64,000 bases of DNA from Macrothele yani (Eukaryota > Arthropoda > Arachnida > Araneae > Macrothelidae): contig CM077005.1 in assembly GCA_039090855.1 (NCBI GenBank), positions 76,814,607 to 76,878,606 on the forward strand, in the 5' to 3' direction. Each line of letters begins with the position of its first letter. Within the stretch, counting starts at the first letter, position 1. Positions 19,692 through 29,894 of this stretch are shown piece by piece. Position numbers and translations under genes: made by a program. The notes below the pieces were generated by a model. It searched no databases and was not told where the DNA came from. It saw nothing but the letters and a program-made list of their open reading frames with translations.

Positions 19692-21120
19692 CACTGACGG
19701 AGAAAAAAATCCCAACACCAAGAAGGGGTTGTGTTAGATAAACGACAGTTGGTAGGCTGTGAGAGTACATCTGTAAGATGACGTCTATGCAAATTTCGCG
19801 CTCGGCGCATACGTGTGACGCTAGTAGCGCCCCTCGGAACATGCAAAGCAGGTTTGCTGTAAATACGCGCTGTAACGTTCGTGAGCGTTAGTTATCGTCC
19901 AGATTCGACGTAGTGTGTTGATGTTAGTCACGAATGCCTTTAAGAAGACAAAGAAGCCATTATCAACAGCTCACGGAGTTTGAACGAGGTCGTGTAATAG
20001 GGCTACGAGAAGGTGGATTTTCGTTCCGCAATATTGCAGAACGACTTGGTAGGAATGTAGCCACTGTGCATGATTGTTGGCAGCGGTGGTCAAGGGAAGG
20101 TACTGCCTCAAGAAGACCGGGTTCCGGCCGGCCACGTGGCACTACTGAGAGGGAAGACCGCCGTGTACGGCGTATGGCCGTGGCGCATCGTACCGCGTCT
20201 GCGGCAGCAATTCGACCTGCAGTTGCTACCACAGTGACACAACGAACTGTTACAAATCGGTTACTTGAAGGACAACTCCGAGCCAGACGCCCTGTAGCGT
20301 GAATTCCACTTCTTCCAAACCACTGCCGTTTGCGACGTCAGTGGTGTCAAGCTAGAGCTCATTGGAGGACGGAGTGGGGATCTGTTGTGTTTTCTGATGA
20401 AAGCCGGTTCTGCCTGGGTGCCAGTGATGGCCGTGTGTTGGTTAGAAGGAGGCCAGGTGAGCGCCTGCAACCAACCTGTCTGCGGTCGAGACACACTGGA
20501 CCTACACCTGGAGTTATGGTCTGGGGAGCAATTTCCTATGACAGCAGGAGCACTCTCGTGGTTATCCCACGCACCCTGACGGCACAGTTGTACGTCGGTC
20601 TGGTGATTCAACCAGTTGTGCTGCCATTCATGAACAGCATTCCAGGGGGTGTTTTCCAACAGGATAACGCTCGCCCGCATACCGCTGTTGTAACCCAGCA
20701 TTCTCTACAGAGTGTCGACAGGTTGCCGTGGCTTGTTAGATCACCAAATCTTTCACCAATCGAGCACGTATGGGACATCATTGGACGACAACTCCAGCGT
20801 CACCCCCACCCAGCATTAATCGTCCCTGTATTGGCCGACCAAGTGCAACAGGCATGGAACTCCATCCCGCAAACTGACATCCAACACCTGTACGACACAA
20901 TGCATGAACGTTTGCCTGCTTGCATTCAACATTATGGCGGTTACACCGGATATTAATGCACCAGCATTTCACATTTAAAATGGCTCTTCTCGCGCTTACA
21001 TTAAGCTGTGATCTTGAAACCTTAATCGATTAAATATGTTACCTATACAAATGTATTGCGGCCATTTCATTCCTCTACAACTATTTTTTCGTGGTGTTGG
21101 GATTTTTTTTTCCGTCAGTG
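19692..21120 (+). mobile_element. Tc1-like transposon, family A, copy 1
   Basis: Ends are CACTGACGGAGAAAAAAATC and its complement TTTTTCCGTCAGTG, with TA on both sides (19690-19691, 21121-21122) and an inner CCCAACACCA box shared by both ends. The element is 1.43 kb. Copies at 46.79-48.21 kb and 56.97-58.38 kb (minus) are very similar, so this is the youngest Tc1 family in the window. Confidence 0.95.
19934..20956 (+). pseudogene. Tc1-like transposase, one stop (family A, copy 1)
   Basis: ATG at 19934 opens a 341-codon frame to TAA at 20956, broken only by TGA at 20300-20302 (TGC, Cys, in copy 2). Domains: helix-turn-helix pair with LTEFERGRVIGLREGGFSF and NIAERLGRNVATVHDCW; GRPRGT linker with GSGRP AT-hook-like motif; catalytic blocks FSDESRF, VFQQDNARPHTA and SPNLSPIEHVWD. 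All three acidic residues are kept; spacing between the last two is 32. DNA-binding and catalytic parts look near-functional apart from the stop and SPD to SPN. Confidence 0.9.
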
Positions 21121-21122
21121 TA

Positions 21123-22743
21123 TTTTCTCACTCACTAAATGGTATGTTAGCAGCAGTCTAGAGGTCAAGAGTGAATGAAGTGTACATGTTTGACAAGCAA
21201 AGAACGAGATATAATGTCTGGAGCTAGGAGACAAAATGCGGTGTGGTGTGGTGTTGTGCCTTGCTGTTCATAGCTATTCACTAGCTATTTGTTGTAAAAA
21301 AATTGGTAAATTAGATGTAAACACGTCGAACCTAATATGATAGATGTTCAGTATTCTTAATTATGCTGATATGATAAGGGACCGTCCATAAAGTACGTCC
21401 GCGATTTTTTGCTATTTATAGACTCCTCCTCCACCATGTCACATTTTGTCCGATTGTTGATAACACACTCCCGCTAAACAGTACGTCCTAATTCTCGCAA
21501 CGCCCTTTATTTTTGACGACTGCGTTTAGAAGTCCCTTGTGAAATAGAAGGAAAACATGTAATTATTTAAAGGAATCTTTCATATATTTACCAGCTTGCT
21601 TCAAAAAATATGTATCATTTAGGCATTAATTTATTCCCAAATGCTACCCAAACTGTAGCGTTCTGAAATAAAGATCTGTAAATGAACGCACGCGTTGAAG
21701 GTTGCAAAACTCCCGATTATACTATCTACAAAACACGACAGATTTGGTAGTACAAATACGAGAACTTAAGTTTTGGTAATGTTCTTATTTAGCTATACAT
21801 CATCAGAAATCTGAAATATTTTATACCTTTTTTTTAATTATTAAAAGAAGAAAAAAAGAGAAAACAAAACGAAGAAATTCCATGAAGTAAATTTTCTCAA
21901 TAACCTCAAATTCTAACAAAAATCAGCCCCATTTTACATAAAATACGATCGTCAATATTTATATATTACAAGTTGAGTTGCAATAATTGCTAAAGTGTTA
22001 CTTAAATGTTGCAAAACTATACTTAAAAATTTGCAGTAATTATTTAAATGCTTAATTTTTTATGTCGTGTATTTAAAGTATTATCCGTAAATATTTTAGA
22101 AAATTTCATAGAACGATACGAAACACAAATTTTCACATTCAACAAATACTTCTTTTTTTTTTTTATTGCACTAGGTGCATTTTTGCTGTAAATGAGGCTA
22201 ATTAAAAATTGTTTATTGCATTATAATTTTCAGTGTGGTTATGCATATAGGTTGACTTACGCTCCTGTTCCCAGTTCTCAATTTATTCAAATAAACTCCC
22301 AAAGGTGTTAAAAATCTGAAAATGAAAGCCACCTCCCGTTTATTATGTTTACATAACATTTTGACGTTAGAAATTAGCTCAACAATGCGGTGCAATAAAC
22401 TACAATTTATTTTTATAGGGCTATTCTTTAAAAATGTAATGTTTCATATTAATAAAATAATATTTTAAAATATTTAGTAAACAAATACCTTTTTGAGGAA
22501 TTGCAAATTTATCTTCCGTTGCCACGTTTATGATTTAAATATACGAGATTGTTTTGTCAGTTGAATAGATACATTACCTTCCACCTGTCCCTTGTTCTTT
22601 CCTCTTTAGTGAGTACGACAGTGGTATAAAAAGTGATGCATTTGTGTTCTTGGAATCTGAAAAGCAACCTAATAATCTGAATTATATTTAAACTGGCGAT
22701 TTAACGTCCTCCCAAGTAGGATCTAGATGCCGGCCAACGTCCG
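21123..22743. other. Unassigned AT-rich DNA
   Basis: Mostly A/T-rich sequence with no recognised gene. It contains the short MITE-like piece at 21378-21500 described separately and poly-T runs near 22150. Open frames seen here are short and low-complexity. Confidence 0.5.
21378..21500 (+). repeat. MITE-like repeat beginning GGGACCGTCCA
   Basis: GGGACCGTCCATAAAGTACG followed by TCCGCGATTT reappears in inverse orientation at 27128-27029 as GGGGCCGTCCAAAAAGTACG and TCCGAGATTT; both continue with a C-rich or G-rich run and a CACATTTTGTCCG / CACATTTGGTCCG box. The order is conserved over about 90 bp. It looks like a terminal part of a dispersed DNA element. Confidence 0.5.
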
Positions 22744-22902
22744 TTATGGGCAATCCACCGGACTTCCTACTTTAGGAATGTTAACATCAGTTAGATCCAG
22801 GTCATCTTCATCGAACAATTCAGCATCAGTCATATTCATGTCGTATGGCAAAAGTGCAATAAGTTCACTGTCGGCGCGCAACAACTCAAACAGGGTGTTC
22901 TT
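22744..22902 (-). other. Short acidic open frame without Met start
   Basis: Minus strand is open for 52 codons to TAA at 22746-22744: KNTLFELLRADSELIALLPY, then an acidic part ELFDEDDLDLTD and PKVGSPVDCP. Composition is protein-like (Leu, Asp, Glu) in an otherwise AT-rich region. A stop precedes it directly, followed by AAAAG which could act as a splice acceptor. It could be an exon or the N-terminus of a transposase-derived gene. No family recognised. Confidence 0.25.
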
Positions 22903-23068
22903 TTAGTCCTGCTTTAGCTTGACCACCCTGAGTGGTATGCAATTTTGCAGGAGCCTTTATGTTGCTGATTGAAGCAAATTACTTTCCGAAAATCTTACAA
23001 ATAAGGGAGGAAAGTTTGGATTGCACTGATAATTTGCATAATACGCAAATTATCGTTGGTGGTATTTC

Positions 23069-24309
23069 AGGAATACGGCGAAGTGAATGTAATCAGTCGT
23101 CGGCGTACGGACACGTGCGAAGACCCTGAAGAAGCTGCAATGCCTGGACATGGAAGACGTGTACGATTTCAGCAGTTATCGGACTTTGAGCGAGGTCGTC
23201 TAGTCTGAATCCGCAAGGCCGGGTGGTCGTATCGTCGTATTGCGGAAAGAATTGGACGGGAAGTATCGGTGGTGGTACGATGGTGGCGTAGATGGTCCGA
23301 GGAACGTTCCCACACGAGAAGACGTGGAACCTGGAGTCACAGACGGACTGATGAGCGGACCGATCGACGCATAAGAAGTGCGGCGTTGTCAAGCAGAACA
23401 TCCACTGTGACGCAAATCCGAGCTGCCGTTGCACCTAAGGTGACTGTGCGAACAATCAGCAACCGTCTACTGGATGCAGGACTACGTGCACGTGTGTCTC
23501 TGGCATGTGCACCTCTGACACCAGCCCGCCGTCAGGAACGGCTGCAGTGGTGTCGCCAACGTTTGCACTGGAGAACGCAATGGCGATCTGTCGTTTTAAG
23601 CGATGAAAGCAGATTCTGCTTGGGAGCCTCCGATGGCCGTATGCGTCTTCGCAAACGCACAGGGGAGCGTCTCCACCCTTCTTGCATCCGCCAGCGACAC
23701 ACGGGGCCTACACCTGGTCTCCTGGTGTGGGGAGCACAACTAGTGTTTGTTGCGGGTATGTTAAACAGCACTTCCTACATCAACAACATCATTCAGCCCG
23801 TTGTTGTACCATTTGCAAGGTCGGTCCATCGTGGTGTTTTCGAGCAAGATAACGCAAGCCCACACACGGCACGTGCAACGCAACATCCACTTCAGGGTGT
23901 GAGACAACTTATATGGCCTGCACGTTTACAGGATTTGTCCCCCATTGAGCACGTGTGGGATTTTATGGGACAACGACTTATCCGTTCTCCACGGCCAGCC
24001 ACGACCTTCCCCGATTTACGCGTCCAGGTTGAGGATGCTTGGAACTCAATACCCCAAACTTACATCCAACATCTGTACGGCAGACTCCATGCCAGAATTG
24101 CAGAGTGTGACGCAGTTCATGGCGGTTCAACCTCGTACTAACCATGTTACATGGAAATGTTATTTTTTAGTTTACCAGCAAATACAACTGTATTTTGCCA
24201 TAATGTTTTGATCACGTTATCCTCTGTATTCCGTTATTAGGCTGTATAAATTTCGTTGGTATCAGACGTCTCCTTCTTGGTGTTCTTTTTTCACTTTCCG
24301 CCAGTGTAT
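23069..24309 (+). mobile_element. Tc1-like transposon, family B, copy 2, 5'-truncated
   Basis: Similarity to copy 1 (12.1-13.4 kb) begins abruptly at about 23069 (GGAATACGGCGAAGTGAATG), so the left inverted repeat is missing; the right end CACTTTCCGCCAGTGTA is intact. About 1.24 kb. It keeps a mostly open transposase frame. Confidence 0.85.
23140..24141 (+). pseudogene. Tc1-like transposase pseudogene (family B, copy 2)
   Basis: ATG at 23140 (MPGHGRRVRFQQLSDFERGR) meets TGA at 23206-23208 (CGA or AGA in relatives), then one frame runs to TAA at 24141. Blocks: RRIAERIGREVSVVVRWW, TVRTISNRLLDAGLRAR, VVLSDESRFCLGASDGRM, GLLVWGAQLVF, GVFEQDNASPHTA, DLSPIEHVWDFMG. Catalytic D, D and E all survive; spacing 32. 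Relative to copy 1 a 21-bp in-frame deletion removes ISYHSRT between GLLVW and QLVF. It is the best preserved family B gene here. Confidence 0.88.
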
Positions 24310-24687
24310 ATCCGTAATTGCTTTTAAAATCAGTGGCTGGTCATTTTCTAAAGAAGGGCGGCCTGTTTTTTTCCCGGACTTTAAGTTTGGATTTGAGTTC
24401 GGCTTATTTTTCACAAATTTCACGTACCTTACTTTTTTGCAGCACGCTCTTTTCCTTTTCTCTGCTTTTCACGTTTCTTTTTTCCATAGTCTTTTTTCGA
24501 GTTTCTTTGGCTTCTGCTGTTTTACGGTTAGTTCTTAAGTCTGTACTTACGTTTATATTGCACTTTGTTTCCTTTTCAGTAGTCCAAATACATCTGCGTT
24601 TAAAACATCGATTTCATAATTCAGAGATTTTTGCGCTGGTGCTAATCGAGTAGATATTCCTGGTTTAATTTTTGACGAACATGGGTG
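24310..24687. other. Unassigned T-rich DNA
   Basis: T-rich sequence; the forward open frame at 24318-24653 is dominated by Phe, Leu and Ser, as T-rich DNA gives, and I do not consider it a gene. Confidence 0.4.
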
Positions 24688-25029
24688 TTATTCTTCATTA
24701 TTTCTTTTACCAGAAGAAACAACAGCGGTTTTTGTGGTCGTAGATGTTCCTGGAGGACAATTGGCTTCAATACTCGAAGATGCATCTTGAGAAGCATCAG
24801 AAGATGCAGTTTTTATAGCAGCTAGTTGGGATTGTTTTCCCCAGAATGAAAGCAGTGAAACTTTTCTCTGTAACTCTTTTGATTTCCACTCACTTAAGTA
24901 CTTTTCGTACCGCTTGAAGGAGTTCCAAATAGATACATCTTCATCCTGTTGTTTCCCTGTTTTATTTGGATGTGCTGGTTTATATCCTGCCTGCGGCTGC
25001 TGAAATAACTTCTGCTTATCTATTTGGAA
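24688..25029 (-). other. Met-less open frame, candidate terminal exon
   Basis: The minus strand is open for 113 codons from 25029 to TAA at 24690-24688 with no ATG inside. The reading is hydrophilic and protein-like: QQPQAGYKPAHPNKTG, DVSIWNSFKRYEKYLSEW, KELQRKVSLLSFWGK, a Ser/Ala/Asp segment, then SSGKRNNEE at the end. TTATTTCAG at about 25009-25001 could be a splice acceptor leaving QPQAGYK as first residues. I recognise no family. It could be the last exon of a host gene or a piece of an unknown transposon. Confidence 0.4.
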
Positions 25030-25621
25030 TTAAGAAGCCACAGATACATACAACTGCACTTACCTAGCACTGAAATCACTTTGACTGCGTGATACATACT
25101 CTGTGGAGGTGAAATGACACGCAAATCGCCTCGAGTGAACGCTTCTGTCATAGTGGCGCCAGTCGTTGTTTGTTTTCGTTCAACCACGGCAGTGACCGTT
25201 TCATTGACATTTTAACTATCCTACGCGATCCAAGACTTTTTCTGACTCATTACCTTAGCTCGGTGATGCTTCTACACTGCTACCCTAAGTTGCACAACCT
25301 TTCTCCAAACAGCTCGGTCGACAACGCATTAGCCATTAGCTTTTGGGGTTTTTTTTAACTCGAAGCAACTGATATTTTAGATATACATGTATAACACAGA
25401 GTGGGGCCCAGGGACTCATCCCATCCTGTAAACGAATACACACTGCAGACGCATATTTCAGGTAAAATATAATTAAGCAATGAACATTGCGTTCTATCTG
25501 TAAGTTAACCAGTAAGAGCTTAATTCTAAGAAACATAAAAGATACTGCAGATTCTGTCGTAAAGGACTGCGAAAAAAAAACACTATCTCCCCACGATGAT
25601 ATAAAGACATATCTGCAAACA
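25030..25621. other. Unassigned DNA
   Basis: No gene recognised on either strand. Open frames at 25170-25358 (plus) and 25336-25662 (minus) have no motif and overlap each other's complement. The TA at 25622-25623 is the target site of Tc1-C copy 2. Confidence 0.4.
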
Positions 25622-25623
25622 TA

Positions 25624-27013
25624 CACTGCTGGCCACCCAAAATTCAACACCAAGAAAGACACGAGATAGCAAAGCCAGATTTACTGGACACATCACAACA
25701 GATACAAATATAAAACGATTGAGCTTACAGGCCCGTGCAACTTGCGGAACACGCAGACATCAATAATTCGTGTGGCCCCCATGGCTGGAAATAACGGCCG
25801 CTACACGCCGCAGCATCGAACGAAAGAAGCTTTGGATGTGAGCTAGGGGTGTGTCGCTCCAGGCTGCTTCCACACGTTACCACAGTTCATCAGGCGTGGC
25901 CGCGGGTGGTGCTTGCCCGGCCACTCGGTTGCCGATCAGCGACCAGATGTGTCCGATGGCCGACATATCGGGAGAACAGGCGGGCCACGGCAGCAGTGAC
26001 ACCTGGTGGGCAGTGAAGAATTCTTGCACGATGCGTACCACGTCCGGGCGCGCATTGTCCTGTTGAAACGTGGCCGCTGGCAGATCATCCAGGTAAGAAA
26101 GGACTACAGGCTCCAAAACGTCGGAGATGTAGCGGTGGCTGTTGAGTGTACCGGCGATGAGTACCAGAGGGGTGCGGGTGTCATATCCAATTACGCTCCA
26201 AACCGTAATGCCAGGCGACGGACCGGTATGGCGATGCATAATGCAGGCGTCATACAGTCTCTCGCCGCGGTGCTGCCACACGCGGATCCCACCATCGAAG
26301 TGTTGCAGGCAGAAGCGGGATTCGTCGGAGAAAATGTCGTGCCATTCCGTAGTCCAGGTGCGGCGTTCAACGCCCCACTGCCGACGCACTCGCCGGTGGG
26401 GTAACGTCAATGGTAATCGAAGCAATGGGCTCCGTGCGACAAGTCCCCGTTCCTGCAGACGACGTCGAACGGTACGAGCTGACCCAGGTTGTTGCGCAAC
26501 ACACACTAATGCCTGCGCTAACGTTCGTGATGTGGCGGTGCGAGCCGTCAATGCCCGCCGCACAACATGCCGGTCCTCTCGTTCGGTGGTGTGCTGCGGC
26601 TGCGGCAAGCGCTCACGTCGGTCCGTCCGTCCGTCCTATATCTACCGAATTCATACTCGCCTCACGGTGGCTGGATGTCGTCCCACACGGGTGTCGATGT
26701 CTCGGTACAATAAACCGCTGTCGTGATGAGCCACTATTCATCCTTTGTCGAACTCCGAAACGTGCTGGAATGACTGTCGCATTCTGCGACGAGGCATCAG
26801 GAAACTTCCCACGTACAGTTCCGGCAACACAACACACTTCCACTACTTACACCACGCCTTCTGTGCACCCTTCTTATAGTACTTCTCGGTGGTGTGCCGT
26901 GCTCACATTATTTGCATATGCGCAACAATGCTAATCGTTTGAATGTCCTCTCGCGGGCGACGTATGCTGCGCATTTCAGGCCAATCGGATGTTTCCTTCT
27001 TGGGGTTGCATTT
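25624..27013 (-). mobile_element. Tc1-like transposon, family C, copy 2
   Basis: The low-coordinate end CACTGCTGGCCACCCAAAAT follows TA. At the other end similarity to family C (AATGCAACCCCAAGAAGG on minus) stops about 18 bp before the expected terminus, where the MITE-like repeat at 27029-27128 begins. About 1.39 kb, minus orientation. Confidence 0.85.
25760..26797 (-). pseudogene. Tc1-like transposase pseudogene (family C, copy 2)
   Basis: The frame from ATG 26797 (MPRRRMRQSF) to TGA at 25760 keeps register for 346 codons. The N-terminal third has several stops from C-to-T or G-to-A changes (R, W, W and Q codons lost between 26750 and 26630), then 26608-25880 is open: RLPQPQHTTERED, FSDESRFCLQH, GITVWSVIGYD, FQQDNARPD, ACSPDMSAIGHIW. 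First and second Asp are intact; the third catalytic Glu is Gly (IEH to IGH). A TAA then replaces the Gln of WQRVEAAW. Spacing is the Tc1 34 residues. Confidence 0.88.
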
Positions 27014-27028
27014 ACGCTGGACGTCAGA

Positions 27029-27128
27029 ATTACCAAACCTGCCGCCTTCCTCATATCACATTTGGTCCGGTTGTCAGGACCACCCCCCCTCCCTGAAATC
27101 TCGGACGTACTTTTTGGACGGCCCCTAA
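27029..27128 (-). repeat. MITE-like repeat, inverse copy
   Basis: Minus strand begins GGGGCCGTCCAAAAAGTACG at about 27128 and runs through GGGAGGGGGGG and CCGGACCAAATGTGA. It parallels 21378-21500. It adjoins the truncated end of Tc1-C copy 2, so it may have inserted into or recombined with that terminus. Confidence 0.5.
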
Positions 27129-27224
27129 TTTGTGATACGTTATGAATCGTAAAGTTTCCACAATAAAGATCATTTGCCTTTAAATGTTCTCAAGACTTCT
27201 ATCTTCTGACCATTAGGTCACTTT

Positions 27225-27386
27225 ATAACGAAGTAAATTTCTCCGTCATTTTTGTCCATGCCAGGATTCGAACCCGGATCCCCTCATTCCGGAACAAGTC
27301 ACTCTACCAATTGAGCTACGCGGACGTTTTATTCTGATTCCTATCTGTCTTTATGTCGTGTGCGTCCTTCTGGCAGGTACGTCACA
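27225..27386 (-). repeat. Lone TRIM LTR (diverged)
   Basis: 162 bp colinear with the LTRs at 7.7-8.3 kb: ATAACGAAGTAAATTTCTCC at one end, GGCAGGTACGTCACA at the other, tRNA-like domain in the middle. No second LTR follows. On minus the 5 nt before it are GGAGA, identical to the end of the TRIM purine tract, but no 5-bp flanking duplication is visible (ACTTT versus TCTCC). It may be a remnant 3' LTR rather than a clean solo LTR. Confidence 0.75.
27254..27325 (-). tRNA. tRNA-like domain in the lone LTR
   Basis: Acceptor GTCCGCG/CATGGAC, A-box region TAGCTCAATTGG, T arm with intact B box GGTTCGAATCC, and the same TTCCGGA loop. Changes in the anticodon-side stem relative to the 7.8 kb copy (ATAAG to ATGAG) keep the shifted stem through a wobble pair. 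Probably a relic promoter, not a working tRNA. Confidence 0.45.
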
Positions 27387-27955
27387 TCTCCTGGTACGTT
27401 ACAACTTAATTTAGCTCATTGTGTAATTAAGAATTGTTTATGAGCTAGCTATCCGAATACATGGTTTCAGTGATACCAGGACAACCGACTGACGGTACTA
27501 AGGTAATGTTTCATTAGTGACAAATTTAAGCGACAAACACAGTTCAGAAGTTAGTTAGTAGCGTTGAAGGGGTTGACAGCGTTGTTCCTTTGTAATTGCC
27601 TAAGACAACCTAAGTTGGCTTATTTACTTTGACATGCTGGCACTAACTGTAGTTAGTGCCAGCATTTCAATGGTATGCGAGCTTCGGGTAATTCAAGAAT
27701 TACAGTTCGCATGAATTAATGGATAAAAAATGTTCAGTCTCTCTTTAATCTGCTAAACTTTAGTTATGGCGATACAGGAATTCATCATCACGTCATGCAG
27801 GTGCTATATATTTTTTCCAAGGCCATACCATTTTTTAACAGGATGGACTGCTTCCGGACTTGAAATTTTTTCTCCAATTACGCTAAAATTGCAATTTGTA
27901 GTACACAAAATGGTTACAGTGTATTTTTTGTTTTGTATCAACTTAACGGTATATG
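27387..27955. other. Unassigned DNA with a perfect hairpin
   Basis: AT-rich, without a recognised gene. Contains the perfect 15-bp inverted repeat at 27634-27665 listed separately. Confidence 0.45.
27634..27665. other. Perfect 15-bp inverted repeat, 2-nt loop
   Basis: ATGCTGGCACTAACT (27634-27648), GT, then AGTTAGTGCCAGCAT (27651-27665). Arms are perfectly complementary. The size fits a cruciform or a short RNA hairpin; it is much shorter than a miRNA precursor and has no bulges. No copy seen elsewhere. Confidence 0.85.
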
Positions 27956-29182
27956 CACTATATTGACAAAAGTCACCGGACACCCTTTCAAAAGCAAATG
28001 AACGGATCCGCGGCATTGTTAAGATGCGCGGTACAGCTGCAAACGGTATAAAACAAGCCTGCAGCTGACAGCGACCATATCGCAGTGTGAGGTTCAGTGA
28101 AAATGTCGCGGTGGGAAAGAACTGACTATTAGAAAGGAAATATTGCTGGGTGTTATATTAGTGGGTTGCTCATAAGAGAAACCAAGAGCCGTTTGAACAT
28201 ACCCAAGTCAACTATTTTGGATGTACTGAATGAGTGGAAGACACATGGCGTGCCTGAAGTAGCAAATCGTACCGGAAAACCAAAGAAAATCAGTGATAGA
28301 AGACGTCGAAGCCTCAGTACAGTCGTTACAGCTAATCGACGGAGTACTGCACAAGACCTCAGTGTACAAGTGAGTAAATATGCTGGAACCTCAGCATGTA
28401 CACGTACCATTTCCATGGGTTGCCGTGGGCGCGCGGATGTTCATATGCCTTTTATCTTCACTGGGAATGCTACTTGTCGTTTAGCATGATGTAGAGAGCA
28501 TTTATCGTGGACCGTAGAGCAATGGAAACGGTTCCTATGGACTAATGAATCCAAATACACGATCCATCAGTCTGATGGTCATGCGTGGGTATCGCGGCCT
28601 TCGGGGGAACGCTATTTACCATAGTGTACTGTTTCTACGGTCAAGTTTGGAGCTGGCAGTGTACTCGTGTGGGGGTGTTTTTCGTGGTATGATCCAGGCC
28701 CATTGGTTATCGTGGCCAAACCTGTTAACCAGCATGTCAACCTTCATATTCTGGAAAATTATGCCCTACCAACTCTGTGGCAATACTATCGAACCGAGCC
28801 TTTTTGGTACCAGCAGGATAATGCATCTAGCCATAAAGCAAAGACTGTTACGGCTTGGTTTAACGATAATTCCGTATCGTGTGTGGACTGGCCGGCACAG
28901 AGCCCTGATCTTAATCCCATAGAGCACCTCTGGGATGAATTAGAGCGCCGCATAAGAAGTTTGGAACCAAGGCCTACTACTAAGAAACAGTTAGAGGTAG
29001 CATTATGTACTGAATGGAAGCGCATACCTATCGCTGTGTTCCAAAACCTTGTCGAAAGCATGTCTCGAAGGGTCAGTGTATGCATTAAGGCCAAAGGTGG
29101 ACCGACACCGTACTAATGTATGTCAATAAATGCTCTGTTGTGTCTCTCTTCTGGGTGTACGGCGACTTTTGTCAATATTGGC
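27956..29182 (+). mobile_element. Tc1-like transposon, family D, copy 1
   Basis: Left end CACTATATTGACAAAAGTCA, right end CGACTTTTGTCAATATTGG, slightly worn; the target TA is no longer perfect on the left (TG). Length about 1.23 kb. Two further copies are at 49.5 kb (split by a LINE) and 61.2 kb. Confidence 0.85.
28103..29116 (+). pseudogene. Tc1 transposase pseudogene (family D, copy 1, DD34E)
   Basis: ATG 28103 (MSRWERTDY) and 338 codons in one register to TAA 29116. Stops: TAG at codon 10, TGA at 28487-28489 (TGG in copy 2), TAG after GERYLP. Domains: HTH with GCYISGLLIRETKSRLNIPK, GKPKKISDRRRR linker, LWTNESKYTIHQSDG (first catalytic Asp to Asn), [47 protein letters not shown]. Second Asp and Glu are intact with 34 residues between them. 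Confidence 0.9.
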
Positions 29183-29894
29183 ATTGGGAAACTGAAACGA
29201 TACGTAATTAATCTGGCAGATATAGCACATGCTAATCTGCATAATATTTTTCACTGAGATGAGATTCGGTCGAAATGGATCTTGTTGGACAAGTTTTCTT
29301 TCGATCCCCTCTATAGATGAACGTTTCGATAAAAGTAACGTTATTTCAGTGCTTTCTATAGTCTTACTATGGTAGAGGTTACTCACAACTTTTCGTGCTA
29401 CTAATATCCTTCGTTCACGAATGCAGAAAGTGTGACGTATGTTCCTTTTCAGCGTTTTTAGTTGGATTTTTTCCTGTCACGTAAATTTCCTTACCTGCAA
29501 CAAAATTTTCATTCTGTATCCCAAATTAGCACTTTCAAATTTTTCGCACGTGTTGGCAAAGGCTGGTTGATGGTCAGAACGTAAATAAAACGATGAGCTC
29601 ATTTGGAAAAAAAGGTGACAAACAACTTTTAAATATGACTTAGTGAGATTGTAATACTTTTGACAGGTTATTATCAGCTAAGAAAAATTGCGAAGTTGGG
29701 TTAATAGTCGTTCTTCAAGTGCAATTGGTCCAGTTATCGCCAGCAGGTTTCTCTTACATGCAGCACTGTTCCTTCGGGCTACGTAGACGTGTGGCATTGG
29801 GTTTTGTTATTATCATTGTTGATCATATTCAGTTACTAATGATGAGTAGCTAGAAGCTGTTTGAGAACTTGTAAATAAAGTTCCCGAAACATTT
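29183..29894. other. Unassigned DNA
   Basis: No gene or repeat recognised on either strand between Tc1-D copy 1 and the SINE at 29.9 kb. Confidence 0.45.

Noticed and set aside
24318..24653. 111-codon forward frame
   Set aside because: Phe/Leu/Ser-rich text from T-rich DNA; no domain and no conserved neighbour.
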